Origin: JARDZU01 sp963730285
GTDB lineage: Bacteria; Actinomycetota; Acidimicrobiia; Spongiisociales; ZC4RG35
Assembly: GCA_963730285.1 (NCBI GenBank)
Contig: CAVSQY010000013.1
Span: 104,916 to 168,915 of the forward strand
Length of the DNA stretch: 64,000 bases
Direction: 5' to 3'
The notes under the pieces are model-generated. The model had not been told where the DNA came from. It made no database searches and saw only the letters and a list, made by a program, of their open reading frames with translations. Every line of letters begins with the position of its first letter. Position 1 is the first letter of the stretch. Shown here piece after piece: positions 8,197 to 16,776 of the stretch. Made by a program: the position numbers and the translations under genes.

Positions 8197-8783
8197 GATG
8201 ACGGGTCCCAGAGTCGAACGGTACGGGCCTTGGCCTCGCGCTTGGCAGCTTCGACCGCGTATTGGGTCAGGTTCTCTGCCACCTCTGCAGGTGGGGTCGG
8301 CCAGTCCTCACTCAACAGGCCCAAAGACCTCGACTCCACCCACCGCGCGTTCCATGGGTGCTCGGGCAGGTCGCCACGGTCGAGGACACTGACTTGGAGC
8401 AGGAGCAGAAGGTCTCCCTCGTCATACATCTCCCCGGCCGCGATGTCGACGATGTGCTCCCACGGGATGAGGTCTCTCTTCTGAAAGGGCCCCCTCAGCT
8501 TCACCAACAGGCCCTGATCGGTCGCCTCCAGGACCTTTGTTGGGGCAAACAGCTCCTTGAGGCCCCAGATGACGAGGAAGGCCGAGAAGAGGAGCAGGGC
8601 CCAGGCCCATATGACATCCCGAGGTTCGTAGATCTGAGTGTCGTTCGGGTTGAAGATCATCTCGCGCAACCAGTTGGTGATCCTTCGGTTGGTGAGCACG
8701 TCCACGGCGATGATCAGCAAGGGGATTCCGCCCATGGCAAGCAGCCACATGCGAAAAGCAGACCTCTGAACGACGACTCTCAC
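8193..8783 (-). CDS. Membrane protein with PH-like domain, function unknown
   Basis: The 196-residue product has two hydrophobic segments (about 11-28 and 58-75) followed by a soluble region (about 80-196) with beta-strand pattern KVLEATDQGLLVKLRG and IPWEHIVDIAAGEM, which resembles bacterial PH-like domains that follow paired membrane helices. It overlaps pyrE and nfo by 4 bases each, so co-expression is near certain, but nothing in the sequence links it to nucleotide synthesis or repair. The PH-like reading is tentative. Confidence 0.75.
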   Translation of the reverse strand: MRVVVQRSAFRMWLLAMGGIPLLIIAVDVLTNRRITNWLREMIFNPNDTQIYEPRDVIWAWALLLFSAFLVIWGLKELFAPTKVLEATDQGLLVKLRGPFQKRDLIPWEHIVDIAAGEMYDEGDLLLLLQVSVLDRGDLPEHPWNARWVESRSLGLLSEDWPTPPAEVAENLTQYAVEAAKREAKARTVRLWDPSS

Positions 8784-9334
8784 CCTTCGACCCCGAGATC
8801 GGAGGGCAGCACCAGGGCCGTGTAGTTGATGGAGAGCGCGTCGAAGGCCTCGGCCGCGCGGCCTCCAGAGCGGTCGACCAGTGCAATCGCCTGCACCACT
8901 CTGAGCCCGGCCGCGTTGGCGGCCTCGGCAGCATCGAGGGCGGCGCCACCCGTGGTGGTCGTGTCCTCCACGATGGCAACAGCCATACCCGAGGACACTG
9001 GCCCAACCAGACGCCCACCCATCCCATGGGTCTTGGCCGTCTTGCGCACGGAGAAGGCATTGAGGTCCCGACCACGTGTATGGGCCAACAGGGCAACCGC
9101 CACCGCAATCGGGTCGGCGCCCATGGTCATTCCCCCCGTCGCCTCGACCTCAGGATCGAGGATCTCCAACACGGCCTCGGCAACGATGGCCGCACCCTCC
9201 CCGTTGAAGGTGGTCTGCCGAGCGTCGAGGTACCAATCGGACGTCGCTCCGGAGCGAAGCTTGTACGGCCCGTCGGTTCGGAGAGCATGAGCGCGGAGAT
9301 GGTCGATTAGAGCTTGTCGGGACACAGAGGACAT
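8780..9334 (-). CDS. pyrE: Orotate phosphoribosyltransferase
   Basis: PyrE joins orotate to PRPP to give OMP in pyrimidine synthesis. The 184-residue type I phosphoribosyltransferase has an N-terminal hood with TDGPYKLRSGATSDWYLDAR, the loop block RKTAKTHGMGGRLVG, and the PRPP motif VAIVEDTTTTGGAALDA. The ATG at 9334 yields MSSVSRQALIDHLRAHALR, matching homologue length. It heads a three-gene operon through successive ATGA overlaps. Confidence 0.95.
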   Translation of the reverse strand: MSSVSRQALIDHLRAHALRTDGPYKLRSGATSDWYLDARQTTFNGEGAAIVAEAVLEILDPEVEATGGMTMGADPIAVAVALLAHTRGRDLNAFSVRKTAKTHGMGGRLVGPVSSGMAVAIVEDTTTTGGAALDAAEAANAAGLRVVQAIALVDRSGGRAAEAFDALSINYTALVLPSDLGVEG

Positions 9335-9390
9335 CGTATTGGCTGTCCCGTCGGTATGGCCAGGGCCGGCGATGGCGGTAGGTTTCCTCC

Positions 9391-10077
9391 ATGGACATCT
9401 TTCTGGTTCGTCATGGCCAGCCCGACTGGGCTCCCGGCAGGATTGCCCGCAACGACCCCGACCTGACCGATTTGGGAAGCGAGCAGGCAAGGCGAGTCGC
9501 CCATCGTCTCGCCTCGCTCGACCGTGTCGACGAGTTGTGGGTCTCGTCGATGAGGAGAGCCCAGCAGACCGCAGAGCCGGTGCATGACGCCATCGAGACC
9601 CAGGTCGAGACCTACGACTGGCTTCAAGAGATCAACAACCCGCCGTCTTGGGAAGGCTCGCCGGCTGAGGAGATCGACCAAGCCTTCGAGAAGGCCAACT
9701 ACCGATCCTTCGACGAGTGGTGGGACGGCCTTCCCGGTGGTGAGTCTTTTCGGGCGTTTCACCAGCGCGTGGTCACTGGGCTGGAGGACACGCTTCGCTC
9801 TCATGGGATCTTCCCCACCCAGTCGGAGCACCGTCATCTCTGGGACCTCGACGACCCCGAGAAGAGGGTGATCGTGGTGGCCCACGCCGGAGCCAACGCG
9901 GTCATCCTCGGTCACCTCCTCGGTCTCGAGCCGGTGCCCTGGGAGTGGGAGAGATTCCGCCAGCCCCACACCGGGGTCTCCCGACTCACCATGACCCGGA
10001 TCAGCACCGGATGGTCGTTCTCGCTCCGCCAACTGGGTGACGTCTCCCACCTCCACCCGGGGATGGTGAGTATCTAG
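9391..10077 (+). CDS. Histidine phosphatase superfamily protein (phosphoglycerate mutase-like)
   Basis: A 228-residue cytoplasmic protein with the RHG box FLVRHGQPDW at the N-terminus, the second-half catalytic His in VIVVAHAGANAVILGHLLG, and the supporting Arg in SSMRRAQQTAEP. These place it in the branch-2-like histidine phosphatases; a broad-range phosphatase is likelier than a glycolytic mutase because of the divergent middle region (about 75-140). It is divergent from pyrE and convergent with the following F420-type gene, whose end it overlaps by 4 bases. The substrate cannot be told. Confidence 0.88.
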   Translation: MDIFLVRHGQPDWAPGRIARNDPDLTDLGSEQARRVAHRLASLDRVDELWVSSMRRAQQTAEPVHDAIETQVETYDWLQEINNPPSWEGSPAEEIDQAFEKANYRSFDEWWDGLPGGESFRAFHQRVVTGLEDTLRSHGIFPTQSEHRHLWDLDDPEKRVIVVAHAGANAVILGHLLGLEPVPWEWERFRQPHTGVSRLTMTRISTGWSFSLRQLGDVSHLHPGMVSI

Positions 10078-10556
10078 ACGTCTTCGGGGCCGTGACGGGA
10101 CAGGCGAAATATCGGAATCTCACGATCGGTCTTCTCGAGGTATGAGCCGTACCCCGGCGCCAACTCCACGACCCGAGCCCATGCCGATTCCCGCTCGTCG
10201 CCGGTGAGGGCCTCGGCTTCAACCGCTAGCTCTCCGTCACCGAGGTCCACTGTCGCCTCGTTCGGGTTGGCCGCCAGGTTGTGGGCCCAACCGGGGTGTC
10301 GGGCCGACCCGGCATTGGAGGCCACCACGAGCCAGCTGTCCGACCGGTCGTCGTCGGGGAACCAACCCAGTGAGACCCGGCGTGGCTTACCCGTGTGGGC
10401 ACCGACGGTGGTCAACCGGAGAAGGGACCGACCCTGGACCTTGATCCCGAGTCGGAACATGAGATTCCCCATACCCGACATGGCCCTCATCAGGGGACGG
10501 ACGAAGTTGGGGACTTCGACACCACGTGTTCCGCTAGATGGCAGGGACAACTTCAC
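10074..10556 (-). CDS. Deazaflavin (F420)-dependent nitroreductase family protein (Ddn/DUF385)
   Basis: The 160-residue product matches the Ddn split-barrel family, known mainly from actinobacteria that make cofactor F420. Typical blocks are LLRLTTVGAHTGKPRRVSLG, SWLVVASNAGSARHPGWAHN and LAANPNEATVDLGDGE. Related enzymes reduce quinones or nitroaromatics with F420H2. The likely start is GTG at 10556. It is monocistronic and divergent from the DUF2254 gene across 38 bases. The substrate is unknown. Confidence 0.9.
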   Translation of the reverse strand: MKLSLPSSGTRGVEVPNFVRPLMRAMSGMGNLMFRLGIKVQGRSLLRLTTVGAHTGKPRRVSLGWFPDDDRSDSWLVVASNAGSARHPGWAHNLAANPNEATVDLGDGELAVEAEALTGDERESAWARVVELAPGYGSYLEKTDREIPIFRLSRHGPEDV

Positions 10557-10594
10557 GTCGTTCTCGATGCTACCCCTGGCCCTAGCCTGGGACC

Positions 10595-11899
10595 GTGGAC
10601 GCCATCAGGTCGTTTGGGCGGTTGATCCGGGAAAGCTTGTTCTTCATCCCGATGGTGATCATCGTGCTCTGTGGTGGCCTCGCCTTCGCGACCGTCTATC
10701 TCGATCGGGACCTCGGATCCGAGATCACCAGGTTCCCACTGGTGGTCTGGGCCACGGTCAGTGGCGCCCGGACCACGGTCACCGCTGTGGCAGGAGCCAC
10801 CATCACGGTCGCCGCCATCGTCTTTTCGATCACGTCGCTGTCGACTCAGATCGCCGCCAGCCAATATTCGCCACGGGCGGTCAAGGGGTTCTTCGAAGAC
10901 CGCTTCCAACAGTTCGTGATCGGCTTCACCATCGGCACGTTCACGTTCTGCCTTCTCGTGCTCGCCGGCCTCGGGGCTCTGGAGACGCAGGCCGGTGGCC
11001 AGATCGCCAGTCTGTCGGTGACCCTGTCGATCTTCATGGGTGTCTTCTCCGTCATCGCCATCGTCGCCTACATAGATCACTCGCTCCGCCGGATGCACAT
11101 AGACACCGTCATCCGTCGTATCGCAGAGGACACCCTCGAGGCGATCCGCCACGACCACCGCTATTCCGATGTGAAGAAGAACGAACCGCGCGGTGGCATG
11201 CCGGAAGGAGAGTCGTTTTCGATATCAGCCCTCAAGTCCGGATTCGTCCTCGAGATCGAGTCGACCCGCATCGCTTCGGTCCTTCCCCGTGGCGCCAACG
11301 CGAGGATCGAGGTCCGGAGAGGCGAGGCAGTCTCTTCGGGTGACCGCCTGGTCACCATCTGGGCCGACAAGGAGGACCTTCCCGACGACGGGCGGCGCAA
11401 GATTCGGGCGGCCATCACCGTCGGGAGGAATCGCTCCATCGAATCTGACCCCTACTTTGGCATGCGGCTACTGGTGGACATCGCCCTGAGGGCGCTCTCG
11501 CCGGGCGTCAACGACCCGACCACCGCCGTCGACGTCCTGCACCAGCTGAAGCTTCCGCTGCGGGAGCTACTCAACCGGGACCAGCCCAACAGGGTCAGGG
11601 TAGGGCCCGACCAACAGCGGGTCTTCCTCGCGGCCGACCCATCCATGGCCGACGTCATCCATGCCTCCTTCGCCGAGATCCGGATCGCGGGGAGCGCCCA
11701 GGTGTCGGTGATCTCCACCTTGCTCGAGGTGCTGAGTGACCTGATCATCGAGTTGGAGGACGGGGGATTGGAGGCAAGGACGGGTGCGCTGAAGAAGGAG
11801 GCGAACCTGACGATCTCGGCCATCGAGGAGTCGGGCCTTCCCCGAGAGGACATCGACAGGGCCCTGGTCTCGGCGAAGCGGCTCGAAGAGAGGGCTTGA
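10595..11899 (+). CDS. DUF2254 family membrane protein
   Basis: The 434-residue product has four hydrophobic segments in the first 170 residues (about 17-35, 62-85, 107-128, 141-162) and a long cytoplasmic domain with the family block SPGVNDPTTAVDVLHQL near residue 307. DUF2254 proteins have no assigned function. Length and order match the family. The GTG start at 10595 lies 38 bases from the divergent Ddn-type gene, so the two probably share a regulatory region. Confidence 0.9.
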   Translation: MDAIRSFGRLIRESLFFIPMVIIVLCGGLAFATVYLDRDLGSEITRFPLVVWATVSGARTTVTAVAGATITVAAIVFSITSLSTQIAASQYSPRAVKGFFEDRFQQFVIGFTIGTFTFCLLVLAGLGALETQAGGQIASLSVTLSIFMGVFSVIAIVAYIDHSLRRMHIDTVIRRIAEDTLEAIRHDHRYSDVKKNEPRGGMPEGESFSISALKSGFVLEIESTRIASVLPRGANARIEVRRGEAVSSGDRLVTIWADKEDLPDDGRRKIRAAITVGRNRSIESDPYFGMRLLVDIALRALSPGVNDPTTAVDVLHQLKLPLRELLNRDQPNRVRVGPDQQRVFLAADPSMADVIHASFAEIRIAGSAQVSVISTLLEVLSDLIIELEDGGLEARTGALKKEANLTISAIEESGLPREDIDRALVSAKRLEERA

Positions 11900-11906
11900 C
11901 CGGCTG

Positions 11907-12674
11907 CTATTTGCCGAAGCGCCGTTCGCGATTGGTGAAGTCGCGGAGAGCACGTAGGAAGTCGACGCGGCGGAAAGCGGGCCAGTTCACGTCGACGAAA
12001 ACGAACTCTGCGTACGCCGATTGCCAAAGCAGGAAGCCAGAGAGACGGGACTCACCTGACGTCCGGATGAGGAGGTCGGGGTCGGGGACGTCCGCGGAGT
12101 ACATATGCGAAGCCAGCGACTCTGCATCGATCCGAGCGGGGATCTCTGCGGGGTCGGTGCCATCGGCCACGAGCTTTGCAACCAGGTCCTTCGCCGCGTC
12201 AACGATCTCCTGACGCCCCCCATAGCCCATGGCGATGTTGAGTCGTCTCGTTCCCCAGGGTTGGGCTTCTTCCGCGCTCTTGGCAGCCGCGACGAGTCGA
12301 TCGGGAAGAAGGTCGAGGCTGCCGATGAACCGAATCCCCATGTCATATGCAGCACACAGCGTCGGAAGACGCTCGAACAGCTCGACCAGCACCTCGAAAT
12401 ACGGCTCGAGCTCCTCGGCCGGTCTGGCCAGGTTCTCCCGGGAGAGGACCCAGGCGGTGACCGCTGGTATGTCGAGCTCGTGCGCCCAGCCGAGGAAGTC
12501 CTCGAAGCGACGCATCCCCACCCGATATGACTCGGTGTAGGTGGGCAGCCGTTCCTCGCGGGCATGCCGACGATGGCCGTCGAGGACGATGCCGATGTGA
12601 CGGGGCAACTTGGACCGATCCAGGTCGTTGACCAGGTTTCGCTCGTAGATTCGGTAGAGGAGGCCGAGTGCCAT
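11907..12674 (-). CDS. Polyprenyl diphosphate synthase, Z-prenyltransferase of the Rv1086 type
   Basis: This cis-prenyltransferase condenses IPP onto an allylic diphosphate in polyprenyl carrier-lipid synthesis. Over 255 residues it follows M. tuberculosis Rv1086 (a Z,E-farnesyl diphosphate synthase) closely, including the N-terminal LYRIYERNL helix, LSRENL, VAMGYGGRxEIVDA-like NIAMGYGGRQEIVDAAKD and the C-terminal PDPDLLIRTSGESRLSGFL. The catalytic P-loop reads DGHRRH (residues 32-37) where relatives have DGNRRW: the Asp is kept, Asn and Trp are replaced by His. The divergent neighbour is hemolysin III, as at Rv1085c/Rv1086. The exact product length is uncertain. Confidence 0.88.
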   Translation of the reverse strand: MALGLLYRIYERNLVNDLDRSKLPRHIGIVLDGHRRHAREERLPTYTESYRVGMRRFEDFLGWAHELDIPAVTAWVLSRENLARPAEELEPYFEVLVELFERLPTLCAAYDMGIRFIGSLDLLPDRLVAAAKSAEEAQPWGTRRLNIAMGYGGRQEIVDAAKDLVAKLVADGTDPAEIPARIDAESLASHMYSADVPDPDLLIRTSGESRLSGFLLWQSAYAEFVFVDVNWPAFRRVDFLRALRDFTNRERRFGK

Positions 12675-12783
12675 TGCGGTGCCCCAATGTACCTTCGTTC
12701 ATTGTCTCGTCCCCAGGTTTGGGTCTGCCGACCCGGGTGTGGCGCACGGAGTTGGCCCGCCTCTTGGATAATCTGTCCACAAG

Positions 12784-13446
12784 ATGGAGCGGATCACCCT
12801 TGGGAAGATGCAGAACCCGATCCGGGGGTTCCTGCACGGCGTTGCGGCCCTAGGAGCCGCAGCCGGGTCGATCCTGCTGCTCGACCGGGCCTGGGGCCGT
12901 GGGCCTGCCGTGATCGGCGCGGTGATCTTTGGAGGCGCCCTGGTCGCCATGTTCACCGTTTCCACCCTCTATCACTCGGTCCCCTGGGGCACCACATGGA
13001 AACGACGGCTTCAGAGGATCGACCACTCGATGATCTTCCTCGTGGTCGCCGGAACCTTCACTCCTATCGCCTTGGCGTCGTTGCAAGGCGCAAGACTTGC
13101 CCTTTCCCTCGTTGTGGTGTGGGGCATCGCCGTCACCGGGATCGTGCTCAAGGCGTTGATGCCAAACGTGAGGACCAGTCTCTCGGTGACCCTTCAGATG
13201 ATCATGGGCTGGTCGGCGGTGATCTGGATGCCGTGGGTTTGGTCACGTCTCGGTTTCGGGGCCATCATCCTGATCGCTCTCGGGGGCCTCGCCTACACGG
13301 TTGGCGTTGTGATCTTCTCCAGCAAGAGACCCCGGCTGTTCCCCCGCAGTTTCGGCTATCACGAGCTATTCCACGTCCTGGTGATTGCCGGCAGCACATT
13401 GCATTTTCTGGCGATCCTGTTCTACGCCATCCCGGCAACGGCCTAG
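12784..13446 (+). CDS. Hemolysin III family protein (PAQR superfamily)
   Basis: A seven-helix membrane protein of 220 residues. Family markers are HGVAALGAAAG in helix 1, STLYHSVPW after helix 2, RIDHSMIFLVVAGTFTPIA in helix 3 and FGYHELFHVLVIAGSTLHF near the end. The conserved Ser, Asp and His residues form the predicted metal site of the CREST/PAQR hydrolases. Hemolysis itself is not implied by the name. Its pairing with the divergent Z-prenyl synthase is conserved with mycobacteria and hints at a shared lipid-related role (inference). Confidence 0.92.
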   Translation: MERITLGKMQNPIRGFLHGVAALGAAAGSILLLDRAWGRGPAVIGAVIFGGALVAMFTVSTLYHSVPWGTTWKRRLQRIDHSMIFLVVAGTFTPIALASLQGARLALSLVVVWGIAVTGIVLKALMPNVRTSLSVTLQMIMGWSAVIWMPWVWSRLGFGAIILIALGGLAYTVGVVIFSSKRPRLFPRSFGYHELFHVLVIAGSTLHFLAILFYAIPATA

Positions 13447-13456
13447 CGACGGGCCA

Positions 13457-14908
13457 CTAGGACTCGGGCAGCACGGAGGTCTCGGCGCAGAGGGTCTCCA
13501 CCTCGGCGAGGGATGAGGGCACCGAGGCCGAGAGGTTCTCATAGCCCGTCTCGGTGATTGCGACGTCGTCCTCGATGCGGATCCCGATTCCCAACAGCTC
13601 TGGCGGGACCTTGTGAGTGATCTTCTCAGCACTCTCCTTCGCCTCGGCCTCCTTCGCCGCCGCGGCGGCTCTGCCCTCCAGGATTCGCCTCCGGCTCCAG
13701 TCGTCCTGGTCGTAGGCGAGGAGGGTCAGCGTGATTTCGTCCTTGTGCGGCGCCACGTAGAGACCAGGCTCCACTGTGAAGGTCATGCCCGGCTCCAGCT
13801 CCCTCGGGTCGCCCTCCACCCGATAGGCGCCCGAATCGTGGACGTCCAACCCCAGCCAATGCCCCGTCCCGTGGAAATAGAACTCGGTGAAGTGGTTCAT
13901 GGCCAGGGAATCCTCGAGATTGCGTGGCAATAGCCCCAGTTCGATCATGCCTTCGGTGAGGACCCGGGTGGCACCGTCATGGATGGCTCTCATACTGGAC
14001 CCGGGCACACACAGCTCCAGTCCGCGGGTGAACGCCTGGTGCACGACCTCGTAGACGGCCCGTTGTGGCCCGGAGAAGGTCCCGTTGGCCGGGAAGGTCC
14101 GGGTTATGTCCGAGGAGTAGCCGTCCACTTCGGCGGCGGCATCGATCAGGACGAGCTCATCGTCGCCGATCCGGTCGCCGTTCTCGACGTAGTGGAGCAC
14201 ACAGGCATTCGCCCCCGAGGCGACGATCGACGGGTAGCCGTTGTGCCTCGACCCGGCCTGTCTCCAGAAGTACTCGAGAGCGGCCTGAACCTGATACTCG
14301 TAGAGACCGGGATGGGCAAAGCGCATGGCCTCGGCATGGCCGCGCGCCGAGAGTTGGCAGGCCAAGCGAAGACTGTCCATCTCGGCGTCACTCTTGAACA
14401 GCCTCATCTCGGCCACCGTGGCCGAGATGTCCCGGATGATCTCGGGGACCGCACCGCCAAAGCGCTCGCGGTGGCTGCGGGCCCGTTCCATGATCGAAGC
14501 GACTCGATCGTCGTGATGCTCGTCCCCGGTTCGATACCAGAGGACGTCTCGTCCCACCATGTAGCGGCTCAAGACCTCGTCGAGCTCGGACAACTCGTAC
14601 GCCTGGTCCGCCCCGAACCGGTCCTTGGCACCTTCTGCCCCCACGCGATAACCGGTCCATGCCTCCATCTCCGGATCACGGGGACGAACGAACAACGTGT
14701 AGTCGCCTTCGGAATGGCCCGGCGTGATGACTGCAACCGCGTCCGGCTCATGGAATCCCGTCAAATAGAGGAAGTCGGGATCTTGGTGGAAGTCGAATGA
14801 GACGTCCTTGCTCCGGATCACCTCGACGGCGGCGGGAACGATGGCCATCCCCTCAGGCCCGATCGTGGCGGCAAGCCGACGACGGCGCTCGGCAAACATG
14901 TCTGTCAT
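13457..14908 (-). CDS. pepP: Xaa-Pro aminopeptidase (aminopeptidase P)
   Basis: A dimetal peptidase that removes N-terminal residues before proline. The 483-residue product has an N-terminal AMP_N domain (about 1-130, with DFLYLTGFHEPDAVAVI) and a C-terminal pita-bread domain. Metal ligands are recognisable in VLIDAAAEVDGYSSDITRTF (two Asp), FHGTGHWLGLDVHD (His), TVEPGLYV (Glu) and IGIRIEDDV (Glu). The ATG at 14908 gives MTDMFAERRRRLA and is preferred over an upstream TTG. A lysine/alanine-rich insert of about 35 residues lies before the last metal ligand. Confidence 0.95.
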   Translation of the reverse strand: MTDMFAERRRRLAATIGPEGMAIVPAAVEVIRSKDVSFDFHQDPDFLYLTGFHEPDAVAVITPGHSEGDYTLFVRPRDPEMEAWTGYRVGAEGAKDRFGADQAYELSELDEVLSRYMVGRDVLWYRTGDEHHDDRVASIMERARSHRERFGGAVPEIIRDISATVAEMRLFKSDAEMDSLRLACQLSARGHAEAMRFAHPGLYEYQVQAALEYFWRQAGSRHNGYPSIVASGANACVLHYVENGDRIGDDELVLIDAAAEVDGYSSDITRTFPANGTFSGPQRAVYEVVHQAFTRGLELCVPGSSMRAIHDGATRVLTEGMIELGLLPRNLEDSLAMNHFTEFYFHGTGHWLGLDVHDSGAYRVEGDPRELEPGMTFTVEPGLYVAPHKDEITLTLLAYDQDDWSRRRILEGRAAAAAKEAEAKESAEKITHKVPPELLGIGIRIEDDVAITETGYENLSASVPSSLAEVETLCAETSVLPES

Positions 14909-14953
14909 GGCGTGGACGCTAATCAACGGCCAACCCGGTGGCGCCGGGTGTGG

Positions 14954-15880
14954 TCAGGGTTTGAGCTCCAGCTCCACAACGAGCGGGAAGTGATCTGAGC
15001 CCAGGGCGGGGCCGAGATACCGGTCCCTCACCAATAGCTCATCGGAGTGGAGCAGATGATCGATCGGCACTCTGAGCAGAATGCTATTGGTGGCCGGGAA
15101 GCTGGGCTGCAACCCGAATCCGATCTGGGAATTCCTCAGCCCCGCCCCAACCAGTCGGGAGAAGGTCCACGACCAGGGTGAGGCGTTGAAGTCGCCGAGC
15201 ACGACGGTCGGCCCTCCTCTCCCGGTAGCCCAATCGGCGGCAAAGCCGAGCTGGGCGTCACGCAAGGCGGCGCGTTGTGCGGTGGTCGGGGCAAGTGGAT
15301 GGGTGGAGAGGATCTGGAGGGGCACTGGCCAGCCTTCCGGCTGATACTGGAGCGCAACCGCTCTCGGCTGCGTCTCTGAGTAGCCATAGGAGACGACGCT
15401 GGCGTCACCGCTGAACATGACCAATGTCCCGAAGATCAGGTTCTCCGCCTGTGTCCGGACTATCTGGTAGTCGAGGTCCGACGACTCGAGAGCCACCTCC
15501 CACGGTCGGCTCGATTCGTGCAGGAACACCAGATCGGGCTCCACGGCATGGATGTACGCGATGACTTCGTTGTAGTTCTCGTTGTTGGAGAGCACGTTGA
15601 AGCTCAAGATCCGGATCTCAGGGGCCCCCGCTGTTGGCTCGCCGGGTGAGCCGATGAAGAGTGGCGCCACCGCGATCACATTGACGAGCGACACCCCGAG
15701 GATCGCCATGCCGGTCCGACGCCATCGGGAAGCGCCTACGACCAGTCCCAAGATCAGAAGGGCGACCGCGTATTGGGCCCGGAAGTTGGCCAGGACATCG
15801 AGCCACCAGACCCACTGACCCCCATAGGCGGCCAAGCTGACCAGAGCCAGTGCCACCGCCGGCACCACCAGGAGGATCAT
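14954..15880 (-). CDS. Membrane-anchored endonuclease/exonuclease/phosphatase (EEP) family protein
   Basis: The 308-residue product has three hydrophobic segments in the first 80 residues (about 1-18, 37-50, 57-76), then an EEP-fold domain, probably outside the membrane. Catalytic landmarks are ILSFNVLSNNENYNEV (Asn), DLVFLHESS (Glu), VVLGDFNASPWSW (Asp/Asn), VPIDHLLHSDE (Asp/His) and LGSDHFPLV (Asp/His). Such proteins cleave phosphodiesters in nucleic acids or lipids; the substrate cannot be told. It may be co-transcribed with the dehalogenase gene, whose stop is 9 bases upstream of its ATG. Confidence 0.88.
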   Translation of the reverse strand: MILLVVPAVALALVSLAAYGGQWVWWLDVLANFRAQYAVALLILGLVVGASRWRRTGMAILGVSLVNVIAVAPLFIGSPGEPTAGAPEIRILSFNVLSNNENYNEVIAYIHAVEPDLVFLHESSRPWEVALESSDLDYQIVRTQAENLIFGTLVMFSGDASVVSYGYSETQPRAVALQYQPEGWPVPLQILSTHPLAPTTAQRAALRDAQLGFAADWATGRGGPTVVLGDFNASPWSWTFSRLVGAGLRNSQIGFGLQPSFPATNSILLRVPIDHLLHSDELLVRDRYLGPALGSDHFPLVVELELKP

Positions 15881-15889
15881 GGAGTCACG

Positions 15890-16765
15890 TCAGGAGCCGG
15901 CCATCCAGGCGGCAACGGCCTCTCCGATCTCGGTGCCGGAGTCCTCCTGGATGAAGTGGACTCCCCTCACGGTCACCTCACTTTGATTTGGCCAGGAGCG
16001 GCACACTTCCCGCTGGCGGCCGGTGAGGATCGACCCCGGGTCGGCGTTCACGAACAGCTTTTTCACCTGAGGGCTCTGCAACCACCGCTCGTTGGCCTCG
16101 ACGATCTCGACCATGTGGGTGGGCACGCCGTCGATGGGCAGCTCCCGCGGCCAGGTGAGGGTGGGGCGCCGTGACTCACCGGGTAGCAGGTAGGGGCGTC
16201 GATACACATCGAGGATCGGCTCGGGCATCGAGTCGAGTACCGAGTTGGGAAGGATCCGCTCCACGAAGAGATTCCGCTCCAGGATGATCTCCTCTCCCGA
16301 GTCGCTCCGCATCGCCTGAAAGATCGGTGTTGCCGAGTCGGGCCAATCGTCCCAGGTCATCGGGGTGACGATGGTCTCCATGTAAGCAACCCCCCGCACT
16401 GCCTCTGCATGCCGGCGACCCCAGTCGAAGGCCAGCGCTCCGCCCCAGTCGTGCCCGACCAGGGTGACGTCAGACCCGACTCCGACACGATCGAGCAAAG
16501 CGTCGAGGTATTTGCGGTGATCGAGGAAGGTGTAGGAGCCTGGCCCACTCGCCAGCTGCTCCGAGTCGCCCATCCCGATCAGGTCGGGCGCGATGCAACG
16601 GCCGATCTCTGCCAGCCGGGGAATCACCTTTCTCCACAAGAACGAAGACGTGGGGTTGCCGTGGATAAGGACGATCGGATCGCCTTCGCCATGGTCGACA
16701 TATGCCATGTACGCGCCGAGGACGTCTATCGACTTCTTGTCAGTTGGGTCGAATCCCGCCGCCAT
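15890..16765 (-). CDS. dhaA: Haloalkane dehalogenase, HLD-II (DhaA-like)
   Basis: An alpha/beta hydrolase predicted to hydrolyse carbon-halogen bonds through an Asp-alkyl ester. All residues of the HLD-II pentad are present at nearly DhaA numbering: nucleophile Asp106 with halide-binding Trp107 (LVGHDWGGAL), halide-binding Asn37 (IHGNPTSSFLW), catalytic acid Glu130 (AYMETIV) and base His270 (GVHFIQED). The cap-domain block TWDDWPDSATPIFQAMRS also follows DhaA. It has 291 residues and the ATG is at 16765. Neighbours are argH upstream and a membrane EEP gene downstream; no haloacid dehalogenase or transporter is nearby, so the natural substrate is open. Confidence 0.92.
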   Translation of the reverse strand: MAAGFDPTDKKSIDVLGAYMAYVDHGEGDPIVLIHGNPTSSFLWRKVIPRLAEIGRCIAPDLIGMGDSEQLASGPGSYTFLDHRKYLDALLDRVGVGSDVTLVGHDWGGALAFDWGRRHAEAVRGVAYMETIVTPMTWDDWPDSATPIFQAMRSDSGEEIILERNLFVERILPNSVLDSMPEPILDVYRRPYLLPGESRRPTLTWPRELPIDGVPTHMVEIVEANERWLQSPQVKKLFVNADPGSILTGRQREVCRSWPNQSEVTVRGVHFIQEDSGTEIGEAVAAWMAGS

Positions 16766-16776
16766 GGCCGGGGAGC

